Origin: Megalonaias nervosa
Lineage: Eukaryota; Mollusca; Bivalvia; Unionida; Unionidae
DNA: 64,000 nucleotides
Reading direction: 5' to 3'
Assembly (NCBI GenBank): GCA_016617855.1
Contig: JAECUM010004310.1
Span: forward strand, 62,001-126,000
Made by a program: the position numbers and the translations under genes. The notes beneath the pieces were generated by a model that saw only the letters and a list, made by a program, of their open reading frames with translations, did no database searches and was not told the origin of the DNA. Below are positions 25,085-35,699 of this stretch, piece after piece. The first letter of the stretch is position 1. Every line of letters begins with the position of its first letter.

Positions 25085-25875
25085 TGAGTATTTATGAGCA
25101 CAGTAACTTATTTTTGTCTGTGTATACATGAATTTTGACCACATTTTGTATTTAGTTGGTTTCCAATACACAAGCTGATAGTCAGCACTCTAACATGGAT
25201 TTTAAAGTGAAAGGTCTTGACTTGGGTTGCTATAACTGTAATTGGCTTGTAAGCATGATAACACTAACAAGTTTAAATGGATTTTTTAAACTTATTTTGT
25301 TGATATCTCTGATGAATATCCTGAATGATGTGAATTCAGTGACATGTTTTGGGGTGACGGTTGAACTTAAAAAAAATGTTATAAAATTAGCTAAACTTAG
25401 CATGTGTGAATGTCTTGATATTGATTCATAGATCCATAATATCAGGTTCATGGTCAAAGGCGATTACACAGAATTGTGTACTGTACTTGCAAGTATCCTG
25501 TGAAGCCATGTTACCTAAATATGTAAAAAAAAATGCATTTTGTAACCTAATTTTTATGTTTCACAATAATATCTGAGATGATTTCAATGCTCAGCAGTTA
25601 AAAAGAATAAAAAAAACAAGCTTACTAAACAGTTATTCCTTTCAGGATGATTTGAATGTACTTGCCTGTTGCTACTTTTCTTTTTCTTCTTTTCTCTTTC
25701 TTTTGATGTGAAATAATTTTTTTTAAATGTAATTAATTGTATTAAGTAAATGTTATATTTACTTGTATCTTAGTGTGCTGCACTTTTCCCATAATAATTT
25801 TGTAGATTATATAAAAGTACAATTACAGATAGGCTGAAGGCCAGCAACACAATTTGTTTTGTACATTATTTTCAG

Positions 25876-26004
25876 CAAATTACATCAGAAAGGGTTGGAT
25901 AACTGGGAAACGTTGGAATCAAAAGAGATTTTGTTGCCAAAATATGAAACCTGAACAGTTGCCTCAACCCGATGAGATTGCAAGAGTACCCATTGAAGAA
26001 TTAG
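25876..26004 (+). CDS. Candidate exon, phase 1-1, unknown gene
   Basis: 129 bases between acceptor CATTATTTTCAG and donor TTAG-GTATGA, open in phase 1. The reading begins NYIRKGWITGKRWNQKRF and later has EQLPQPDEIARVPIEEL. A 43-codon open frame in AT-rich DNA with good splice sites on both sides is better than most chance candidates. The basic, aromatic-rich first half and the acidic second half give no family that I recognise. The phase agrees with the next candidate exon at 28.07 kb. Confidence 0.5.
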
Positions 26005-26149
26005 GTATGAAAATTCAAATAAGTAGTATCTAGATCAGATATTATTTTTATTACACACCTACCATAAAGCAGAGGATAGCATGCGGTTGTCATATCTTTA
26101 CATCTGTTAACAATATGATTTTCTTAGAATAACTTAAAATTTGCATCAC

Positions 26150-26500
26150 ATATCTTTGCCAAACTCTGCTGGTATTTTGCCTTTTAAGGGTCAAACTTCA
26201 TTTGATTTACTTTCAGAAGGTCATGGTTAAATCAACTTACCATTGAAAGCACAATGGACTAGGCAATTCTATTGATTCTGAATTATCCACCATGGTCAGA
26301 ACTCACCAAATTGCTCAGAAAGGGGACCAAGAACCCTAGTTAGAAGACAAATGTCTAAAGTCAGGATCACTGACCACCTATACCACAATGATTTATGGGA
26401 AACAACATTAGTTCTGCATCATGTACCTTCATCAGAATTTGTATTTGGGGTGCCAGATGGTAAAGTTCAAGATCACTGTTGTAACAGGATGAAGCCTGGT
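26150..26500. repeat. Weak relative of the 10.3-kb tandem repeat
   Basis: Scattered words such as GCCAAACTCTGCTGG, GGTCATGG, GAACCCTAG, TAGTTCTGCATCATG and AAGTTCAAGATCACTG match the 10.3-11.1 kb family in order but with strong divergence. Confidence 0.45.
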
Positions 26501-28069
26501 TGGAATTGGATTTAGCAAAGACACCAAAAGAAATTTCACGAATGAGATGTTTATTTATAATGTAATTGAATGATGAATGAATCTGACACCATACTCTTGC
26601 GAATAAAGTCCAAAGGAAGTCAACAGAATGATATGCACTGAGTTAAACAACTGATATAAGGAAATCATATCATTCCTGACTGGAACTTATCAGAACATGT
26701 AACTTAAGTCAAATGAGAATCAACTTACAGAACTTATGAACAAATATTATTGAGATATGGATGATCCTTGTATAGAATTTATGAAAAATTTCACTGTAAA
26801 CAAGAGTACCATTAAGAATCAAGGGCTATGTGTGCAACAGGAATTTCTTGAGTCGCAAACCTTGTCTCTTATTATGTGTTTATCTAAGGAGTCATGTATT
26901 AGCACATACTATTTTCATGGTTTGACCCATTTTAGTATTGAGTTTACATGTGGTTCTTTAATAAGTTGTGTAGCAGAGAAATGTATTATGTTGAGTATAA
27001 TGATGAGAGGGACAAGTAACTGTTCTGACTCACTAGTCTCAGTGACGAGTGTTTGGGAAGTTCTTTACTGAGCATTGATAACAGGCTTTACATTTTGTGC
27101 AAATGATTCTGATTCACTTTATCAAATGTGACCACTGTTACTATGAATGGAAAATCCATGAAACAGCTTCACTAAATGCACTCAACAGATTTTTTTGTCC
27201 ATATTTGACAGAAGTAATCCATTCCAGATTTGTATAATTTATGCCAATCAGTTATCATATATGGCTACAGTTAACTACAAAATAATTATTTATTTTAAAA
27301 AAATTAAAAACTTATTTAAATAATCTTTTTCTAAAAGAAACCCCCAAAACCATTAAGCAGAATTTGACTAACTTTGAAGAAAAGTATTGTGCCATAAAGG
27401 TCTTCAGTATTGCACAAATGATGCTAATGTACAATCAGATATGGATGAAGGTACAAAAAATACAGAAACCTTGAAATATTTTAATAACACATGGAATCAA
27501 CAGCATTCAAACATGAAAGTATGGTCCATTCTAATACAGATTTCTTTGCCAACTGCTCTTATATTTGGCTATTAGGCTGATGTCAGTCAGGTGAGTGATC
27601 TGATGCCCACTTGGGACATTTGCATTTGCTCTGCAGCCTTTATAGTTACTTTGTAGTATGTCATAAAGCTGGAGAGGTTTGTAACTAAGATAGTACCACA
27701 ATGACTCCATTTTCACATGTGCTTTTTGAATAGCTTAGGAGATCTGATTGTAAATAACAATTGAATATTCCATCATTGGATGCCAGCTTTTGAATATTGA
27801 TATGTCATAGTGGTTTAATTGGATATCAGGTCAACAACAGATCAACTTTGTCTGTAACCAATAATGACATTTACTTTCAAATAATCTTGTTAATATTTTA
27901 GATAAATTTATGAAAAGTTGATCTATTTCTCAGTTTGATTTCCATTTCTTTTTATCACAAATGTTATTCTTTTGCATGCCTCATTCCTATTTATTAAGTG
28001 CATTGATAGAACAAAGAGCAGTTCTTCATCTTATAGAAATTACAGGTAACTTTCCCATCTGTTTTACAG

Positions 28070-28135
28070 AATTGACAGAAGATCAGGTCCAATATTGGCT
28101 AGATGGTCATCCAGATTTTATAAAGAAATATCTTG
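28070..28135 (+). CDS. Candidate exon, phase 1-1 (WLDGHPDF motif)
   Basis: 66 bases after CATCTGTTTTACAG and before a CTTG-GTAATA donor, open in phase 1, reading LTEDQVQYWLDGHPDFIKKY. The V-x-x-WLD-HPDF-x-x-YL pattern recalls the short N-terminal motif of cGMP-binding phosphodiesterases of the PDE5/PDE11 type. It is too short for assignment, and no GAF or HDc domain is in the window. The exon and its flanks resemble the 30.48-kb exon. Confidence 0.5.
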
Positions 28136-28850
28136 GTAATATTTCATTATTGTTTTATTATGCTGTTTTTCTTCTATATTTATGCCCTTTTTTACCACTG
28201 GTTATTTTTCTGTTTGGCCCTCCTTGAATCCTGTTTTGTTTTGTTCTTGCAGGTGTGCTCAGATGTTGTCTTTTATTGCAATATTACTGGATGTTAATTG
28301 CTTTGCTGGGCTTTGATTTTATGATTGTCTGGAACTGACTGACTAAGCCACTTCTGTGATGGACTTTACTGATACTTGTATGTCCATCTTTCATTCCATC
28401 CTTCCTGCAGGTTTTAGGTCAGTTTCTCATGTACGTTTGGTTATAGTGTTATACAACTCTGAGTGTTGATGCTTCTTGTACCAAATATTAGGCCAGTCTT
28501 ACCTAAAGTGCAGTCAGCTGTCCTCATATTTGTTTCTAGAGCAGTTAAACCCACCCAGACTTATCTGACATTATAGCTCCATGATGAAGAGGCTTATAAC
28601 TTAACTAGCCTGGCATGACCATGACTTTGTTTCTACATGTTATGCTTTTTCAAGAAACTCAATAATATTAATTAATTTTTATTGTATCGAGGCCAGCCTT
28701 GCAAATATTGAGATGTCATTGTCATTCGTTTGGATATCAAATGGACAACTGCTTGTGCATGGATTACTTATGTAATCAATAATGAAATTTAATTTTAAAT
28801 AATCTTCTGCACATTAACATTAAATTTACATTACATATTTGGACCAAACT

Positions 28851-29280
28851 TTGTCGGTGGCGTGCAAATGTGATATGGAAAAAGCCTGTCAGTTTCAGGA
28901 CAAAAATGAAACAGGTCATGATAAATGACTGAAAGAAGAAAAATCATTTCTGTACAAAAGCAAAATTGATTCTTAATCACAGACATGGATCAGAATTTGG
29001 GGATGACTTGCAGGTAGAAACCTATTATTTTGGGAGTCAAAAGGTCAAGGGTCAAGTTTACTGTGAAGAAGCAAGATCATTCTTGCATATTAACTTTAGT
29101 TCTAGACCACATAATTTTACCACATTGTGTGGTGGCTTTTACTTGAGGCATATTTGTTTTGGGGGGTCTAAGGTCAAGGTCATGGAGGTTCAGAGGAAAA
29201 TGGGTTTGTTTTGACAAAATGTTGTTGATGGCTTGCAATTTAGCTTTAAAGAAACCCACAGATTCTGGTAATGAAAGGTC
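28851..29280. repeat. Degenerate tandem repeat, same family as 10.3-11.1 kb
   Basis: About four units start with CAAACTTTG-TGGTGGC-TGCA-like blocks near 28,851, 28,989, 29,120 and 29,219. AAGGTCAAGGTCATGG occurs at 29,170-29,185. Confidence 0.65.
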
Positions 29281-29328
29281 AGAATTCAGGGTTTTGATCG
29301 GTCTGATAAGAAAATAATATGTGTACAT

Positions 29329-29570
29329 GTGGAATTTGTGATTTGTGATTAAGATTTTTAACGTAGCTTTTAACAATTTTTCAGTCATATCGCTACGATG
29401 TCTGCAGTGTGACAGTTTATAGTGATGTCTAGCACTGGGTATGCCACAGCATGTGCAAGTGATGTCCCACCCAGTCACATTATCCTGACACCAGGCCGAC
29501 CAGTCCTAACACTAACCTCTTAATGCTGAGCGCCAAGCGAGGCAGCTGTTAGTACCATGTCAGTACCATT
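29329..29570 (-). mobile_element. SINE family B, 5'-truncated copy
   Basis: In minus-strand sense the body blocks CATTAAGAGGTTAGTGTTAG, TGACTGGGTGGGACATCACT and TTGTTAAAAGCTACGTTAAA are present, but the tRNA-like head with A and B boxes is missing. A perfect ATGTGTACAT duplication flanks the piece (29,319-29,328 and 29,571-29,580), so it was inserted already truncated rather than broken later. The tail is an imperfect ATCACAA repeat. Confidence 0.8.
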
Positions 29571-29580
29571 ATGTGTACAT

Positions 29581-30420
29581 AAAGTTTAGTGTGTTAAGTG
29601 CCTAGATAGTTAACTATTTGGCATCAGGTGGTCATATAAGTCACCATATATTATTCCTGGTTTATTTGCTAATTATTCCAAAACCCCTTGATAAATTCTC
29701 ACCCATACTTAGTATGAAACATTGTGAGCTAGGATAGCTCATTCTACATCATGCTTGCTCCAGACTAGAAATTAATGTCATAGTCAAAGAAGCTTGGTAT
29801 TAAGATCCTCATGACATTTTTATATGCTTATATTTCTTAAACCCATTGGTTTTCTTTTTACTTGGGATGAATCATTATGAACCTAACACAATTCATTTTT
29901 TGACTTTGATGTTAGGGGGAAGATGACATTAAGTTTTTGTTTAAAGTTTTTTTCATTTCTAAAACCCTTGATGAATTTACTTCATATATGGGATCAGTCA
30001 TTATAAAGCAAAGACAATTCTTTACTTGACAAGGTCTCTTGTTCCTTCAGACTCTTTGCTTGGATTCAAAATGCAACTGATGGAAATTATTTCCAATATT
30101 CATGAATATTAAAGGATATTGGGTCATCTTAATGTTCTTCAAAGTAGTAGGATAATAATTTCTTAATTTTGTTTATTGTTTCATTTGTTGCACAGTGTCT
30201 TTTCACAGACTGAGAATTTCTCATGATTATATTTTGAAACAAACTATCATCTGTGCATGCCATGTGACAGTTCTAGTGAACAAGGAATCTTTGACATAGT
30301 CCTGCACCAGTTTCCAATAGTTATATTTTCTAATTAACTTTTATGGGCAAATTTTGTCAATAGTTTCACTTTCACAAGTGCCAAGTTTTCATTTGCACAG
30401 TTTGTTATGAAGACCAATTG
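29581..30420. other. Sequence without recognisable gene
   Basis: No domain-bearing frame. Likely intronic if the candidate exons on either side are real. Confidence 0.5.
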
Positions 30421-30481
30421 TATAACTAAGTGTTTGTTACTCATAAATAGAAATTACAGGTAATTACATTTTGTTTTGCAG

Positions 30482-30556
30482 AGTTGCAAGAGGAGGTACG
30501 CTGTGAGGACATCAAAAAAGGGCTGGATGATAATCCAGTGCATAACAAGGATTTTG
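30482..30556 (+). CDS. Candidate exon, phase 1-1, duplicate of the 28.07-kb exon
   Basis: 75 bases between ATTTTGTTTTGCAG and TTTTG-GTAACT, open in phase 1, reading LQEEVRCEDIKKGLDDNPVH then NKDF. Flanking intron sequence matches the 28.07-kb copy: ATAGAAATTACAGGTAA lies upstream of both, and GCTTTGATTTTATGATTGT lies downstream of both. The coding parts have diverged more than the shared intron words, although both keep EL, E, LD and P at corresponding places. The reading frame and splice sites are preserved. Confidence 0.45.
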
Positions 30557-31557
30557 GTAACTTTTAATTATTTATTTATGGTGCAATGTTTGGGGGGAGG
30601 GTACCGGTATTCATATATATGTACATTTTTTACCAGCCAACTATCTTTCTGTATGACTCTTTCAGTGATAGCATGTTTAATTCACATGTGCTGGAATGTA
30701 GCATTTTATTATTTGTTACTGAATGTCAGTTGCACTCCTGAGCTTTGATTTTATGATTGTATTAGGAATTGATTGAATGAGCCACTTCCATGTTGGTCTT
30801 TACTCTTGTCTGTTGTCCCATCTAGTGTAATACCATTTGGAGTGTTGATGGCCCATCAATTTAGGTAAATATGAGTTGAAGTACAGAAAGAGCTCTGTGT
30901 AGGCCTTTGACACTGGAAGTCCTGCAACCTCAGTCTTAAGAAATGTTTGGTCCTGTCAGGTAACCTTGGAACACAGGTGAAGTATGAAGGAGTCCATTAT
31001 TGAGCATAAAATTATAACATCTATAATGGACAATTGGCAAATATTGAGAGAACATCTTTATCTGATAACAAGCCAACTACTCTGTGACAAATGTATTAGT
31101 CTTGTCATAGAAATAATCAGATGTCTTTGAAAGAAAAGGCTAGAATGGTGTTTGTTTGGTACATTTTATGCATGCCTGGCACACAGCCTAACACATTCAT
31201 GGATGGCCTACCAAATTTCATTTTAAGAAATAACAAAACTGTAACTTTTATTATCCAAGTTAATAGTTTATACCAGTACCATTGCCTGTGCTGCTAATAT
31301 TAAATCAGTACTCAGCCATTCTGAGTAAGACAAAATTGACATCTTTAGATTTATTGTATGATGCTAAATGTCTTCCTTTGGAATTCACTGCATACCCAGC
31401 ATGGTCAGTGAAGACAAGCATTCAGTATGTGAAGGTCCCTTGAACAGTATACATAACACAAACATTTAGGTAGTCCATCAGTTTATACAGTTGATTTATA
31501 GAGGATCTCCTTCACTCTGCTCATCTGGAGCCTGAGTGCCTTTTCTTATCTCGTTTG

Positions 31558-31811
31558 AGGGGGCCCTGAGTGGCCGAGTGGTCTAAAGCACTCTTCGTTA
31601 CGGATCACTGCCATCTCACCTCTGTCTGCGTGGGTTCGAGTCTTGGATTCAGCGAATGTGGATATGTGAGAAAGCTTGCCAGTAGCTTTTCATGGGTCAG
31701 TGGTTCTTTCCGGGGATTTCCCAGTTTCTTCCGCCACCATTAATACTGGCCGCCATGTATAGCCTATCGTGTGCTGAAAAATGGTGTTAAGCCCTACAAC
31801 AACAACAACAA
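31558..31811 (+). mobile_element. tRNA-derived SINE, family A (second copy)
   Basis: The head contains GAGTGGCCGAGTGGTCTAAA and GGGTTCGAGTC. Body and (CAA)n tail are as in the 24.24-kb copy. Flanking duplication: CTTATCTCGTTTG (31,545-31,557) and CTTATCTCCTTTG (31,812-31,824), one mismatch. Its boxes are closer to a real tRNA than those of the first copy. Confidence 0.9.
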
Positions 31812-31949
31812 CTTATCTCCTTTGTGGCTTCCCAGGACCCAAGGGACTTAGAGGCTAACAACACAGGCCCCTCACATCTGCTCCCTGCCCATCAAAAATA
31901 GTCGGAAAGCATGATCAACCTGATCATCCCCAGGGACCATCAATGAAGT

Positions 31950-33620
31950 TCTTTGAAAACATGTAGTTCAAGTTCAAGTCGTGATGCCATTTTAAACCTC
32001 TCTAATGCCTGTTGGCCAGCAAACAAGGTCAATGGAGAGGCCCAGGGAGGATGTTTGCAGGCCTTCCCCCATTCCATAGAAAGGGGAAGATTGGCCCTAA
32101 AGACTCAATCCCACTGCTGCAGTGCATCCCACTTCCAATAATCTCCATAGATGCCATACAAGCCCTCTCTTCAGAGGTATGGTCAAGTACCTGTGACACT
32201 GTCTGGGTCCCCACTATCATAAAAACAGGATACCAGCTTCACTTCTGGGAACATCCTTCTCTGCCAAGGATCCTCATGTAGTTTCACCAGTCAAACTGAA
32301 TTTAAAGTTGCACTCCATTCTGCTGAAGGGAACAGAAGAGAGGGTATTAAACAACTAGTCTCTGGTCTTGTACTCTGGTTCTTCCAGGTATCCAAAAGTT
32401 TATGAATGTTTCATTTACTCATAGACCTTTGCACCCTAAACAGGTTTCCGCAGGAGTAACCTTTCAAGATGAAGCCCACAACAGGAATGCCATAATAGCT
32501 GGCAACTGGGCAGTCTCAAGTGACCTTCAACGTGTATATTTCCATATCCCTGCTTTTATTCTTTGCACGAGGTATTTCCGGTTATGCTTGAACAAAGAAG
32601 TTTTCCAAATTTGTGCTCTGCATTTGTCCTAGACTCTGCACCTAGAGCATTTACCAAGATAGTGGGATAATGGGAGTAGTCACTGTCCACTTAATGACAC
32701 TGGGGATTTGTATCCCAGTATTATGACCACTGGTTGGTCCATAATGACTGCTTAGAGTTCTTCAGAGAAGTTGTGTCCTACTGCTGATCCATAGTGACCT
32801 GGCTGGACCTTTTACTGAACCAAGAGAAATCAGAGCTTGTTTCATCATAGGGATGAATTTTTTCACAAACATGAGAGTGGACATTATTCTGGCCATCTTG
32901 AGGTACTAAAAACTAAGATAGGGTTGCCAGCTTGCCTATATCTATATGCTCTGGTGATTGTTCTCTCCATGGTGGACCTGGTTCCCCACAGGAAGACTTC
33001 ACTTGCATTCCCTCCATTTTCTCCTTTTGGCAAACTGGAAACCATGCAAGGATCCACTAATAGCTCAGATTTCTATAAGATCAAACTTTCACCAACACTT
33101 GAGTGGGTGGAAAAATCAGGACCTGTTTTGGACTGGAGTTTCCATGCATACCCCTGACACTCACTTGGAACTGGAAGGATTAGTTCTTCAGGATTTGTAG
33201 TCCCAAGAAAAATCTACCTTGAACATAAACAGTCTTGAAATTAGAGCAGTATTCCTGTTCTTACAGGGTGCATCAATACAAGCTGATGTGCGATAACACT
33301 TCATGCATACCCCTTCTCTTTGTGTGACAGTTTTGAACCTCCATCCATGGGTGACCTCAAAAGGGATTAAGCCCCAAGTTTGCCAGGGAAGACTAATATT
33401 CTGGTAGACAGTCTGTCCACGAAGGACAAGGTAGTAATCGTAGAATTTTTGTTGTGCCAGCCCAGGACATTGCCTCAAACAAGAGACCATATGTGTCAAA
33501 GTTGGCCACATATTTTCCACTTTCACTCTTGGCACATATCTAGTGATTTATCTGCCAGGACAACTTTTTGAGCAAAGTTGCCAATTGGATTGTTTAGGCC
33601 AGGAGTTGCTTCATGTCAAA
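31950..33620 (+). pseudogene. DIRS-like retrotransposon pol remnant (RT and RNase H)
   Basis: Plus-strand frames read WVPTIIKTGYQLHF (about 32,200-32,240), the N-terminal block typical of DIRS RT. Then come a short FKMKPTTGMP patch, VSSDLQRVYFHIP (about 32,513-32,555, RT motif A with Asp), and RYFRLCLNKEVFQICAL (about 32,570-32,625). RNase H follows with SQEKSTLNINSLEIRAVFLF (about 33,200-33,260) and the end block GKTNILVDSLS (about 33,383-33,415). A TAG stop lies at 33,198 and several frameshifts separate the pieces. The orientation is opposite to the 12-15.7 kb remnant. No split inverted repeats of a complete DIRS were found. Confidence 0.7.
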
Positions 33621-33699
33621 GATCTGTGATGCCAGGTGGAGAATCTTTTTTGATTGGCACAGTAGAAAACACTATTCTGGCTGTCCCTCTGTTCATATC

Positions 33700-34540
33700 C
33701 CTTTATTCTACAACATTAATCATTTTATGGCCTTGTGCTACATAATATTAACACAATTACAATATGCAAGCAAGCATATAAGCTTAACTCAGAGTGAACT
33801 TCCAATACACTATTATTGCAAATAGTATTAAAGCATTTTTTTTCTGAGACTTCTTTATCATATTTTTGAAATATTACTGAAGTTTTGTGGTGCCTTTGAT
33901 ATGAAACCAAGATGTGTTCTTTATTCAGCACAAATTAAAATTTTAAATGTTCAGGCAGTGATGTCTAAACGTAACTATAAATGCAAGTGATTTTCTTTGA
34001 ATACTGGTAGCACAGTTAATGTGTTAGAGATTTAAGGTTTCAAGTCAGAAAATGTTATTACTGGTGACCTTGTACAATTTTAACGCAATAATGCATCAAC
34101 AATCACTAGTACACTTGAGCAAAAACAGTACAAGTTACTGTTAAGACATTTGCAAAATTAGCTAGTGCTCAATGCTTATCAATGCCCCATGAAATTATAC
34201 ATATTTTGGAATAGGTAGACATGATAAAAAAATGATAAAACTAAATGTTTTGTTCTTATTGTCATTTTTCAGATAAATTATATTAATTTATAACATTTCC
34301 ATTTAATAATTCATAATGACAGTCCCTTAACAACTGCAAAATCTTTTTTTCTAACTAACATTATGGCTGATCAAAAATGCTGAGTGAGCAGTACAAAAAA
34401 AGTGTATATGGTGTCCCAGACTTATAGTGCATGAAAACAGTTGCTATAATTTCATGTCTCACTTTCTGTAGTTCATAAAAAGAATTGTTTTTAAATAAAT
34501 AAGGGTGTCCGAAGACTTACTGTCATTATGGTACTTCAGC
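33700..34540. other. AT-rich sequence without recognisable gene
   Basis: No domain-bearing frame on either strand. Confidence 0.5.
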
Positions 34541-35000
34541 TCCAGATGAAAATTAGTACCTGTATGTGCATGTATCTTAAGGTGAGAACCCAAAACTTTT
34601 TATTTTAGTGTACCCAAAATGTAAGCCTTTCACATTGATTTGTCCAGTCTGTTAATCATTATACACTGAATCTTGTTTCACCCCTCTTCAAAATTGGCAT
34701 GTTGCTTCATGTCAGGGAAAAATGCTGCCGTACTTAAACTAGATCACAGTGATCTTATCTTCATGCTTGAGCAACTTGTGAATGCACTTTAAGGAGATGC
34801 AAGTTAGCCATACCAGAAGTAGGTTACTGTGAACCAATTTTCTGACTTTAGTGACTGTTGTATCTAAAGCTATCCATTCATTGCACCCTGATATCTTGGA
34901 CTATTATTTTATCTACATTTGATATGTTGATGCAGCTTCATGAAAGTAACTCAAACTTACAAAAGTGGGTCACTGTGCCCACATTTTCCTTCATTGTAAA
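34540..35000. repeat. Degenerate tandem repeat, same family as 8.2-9.0 kb
   Basis: CTAGATCACAGTGATCTTATCTTCA, AAAATTGGCATGTTGCTTCATGTC and CAGAAGTAGGTTACTGTGAACC words recur in the same order as at 8.2-9.0 kb. Confidence 0.6.
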
Positions 35001-35125
35001 CACTTGTTTATGTAGCCTCACAACATGCTGATCTGTTATTCAATATGACCATTGTTACTGAAGTAAAATAGACCTTTAAATGTCTTCTCCAAAACTGGTC
35101 ATCAGAAACTGATGGAATTCCACAG

Positions 35126-35292
35126 AAAGTACTTTGGCACACGGCCATTCAAGTGGGACAAATGTTCCTGAATCACAATCAAATATAGCTGCCTTTACTC
35201 AAGCAGATAAAAACTTAACTGTCAGAAGGGATCAAGCTGATCCAGATTTCTTGGTAAACTCTCTCTGCATTTCCCTGTTAGGGAGATGTCAG
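35126..35292 (+). CDS. Possible exon, phase 1 to 0
   Basis: Open from the acceptor GGAATTCCACAG to the donor TGTCAG-GTGAGA. In phase 1 it reads STLAHGHSSGTNVPESQSNI and continues to SLCISLLGRCQ. The length (167) is not a multiple of three, so it does not fit directly with the phase 1-1 exon at 35.56 kb. A missing exon between them, or a chance frame, would explain this. Confidence 0.3.
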
Positions 35293-35557
35293 GTGAGAAC
35301 TCTGCTTCTGTCATGAAACATTTAACTTAAATGTGCAGTATTATTAGCAAGATGTCAGCCATTGAAGTATTCTTAAAGGCTTGAAATTGTCTATACATAC
35401 AGACATTACTAAAGGAATAGAGACATCCAAACAACTTAACATTCTAAAAACAAAGAAGAGACAAATCTGTAAGAGTCATGAAATAATCCTTGATTTATTA
35501 TCATGCTGTTAGAAGTTTGATAAGTTTGAAAGGTATATGATATTATATAAATTTCAG

Positions 35558-35680
35558 ATCAATACAAAACCTGCTCAGGCAACCAACCTACCCTTGATGA
35601 GTTGAATGTTAAATTGAAGGAGGAGTGGACTCCAAGAGAGGATAATCTACAACAAATTGTGTCATCACATGCCAGTTCAG
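35558..35680 (+). CDS. Candidate exon, phase 1-1, unknown gene
   Basis: 123 bases between TATATAAATTTCAG and GTTCAG-GTGAGA. In phase 1 it reads QYKTCSGNQPTLDELNVKLK, then EEWTPREDNLQQIVSSHASS. The hydrophilic, helix-forming composition with Trp and Cys looks protein-like, and both splice sites are good. Other frames contain stops. I recognise no family. Confidence 0.5.
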
Positions 35681-35699
35681 GTGAGACAGGGATTGGGTT

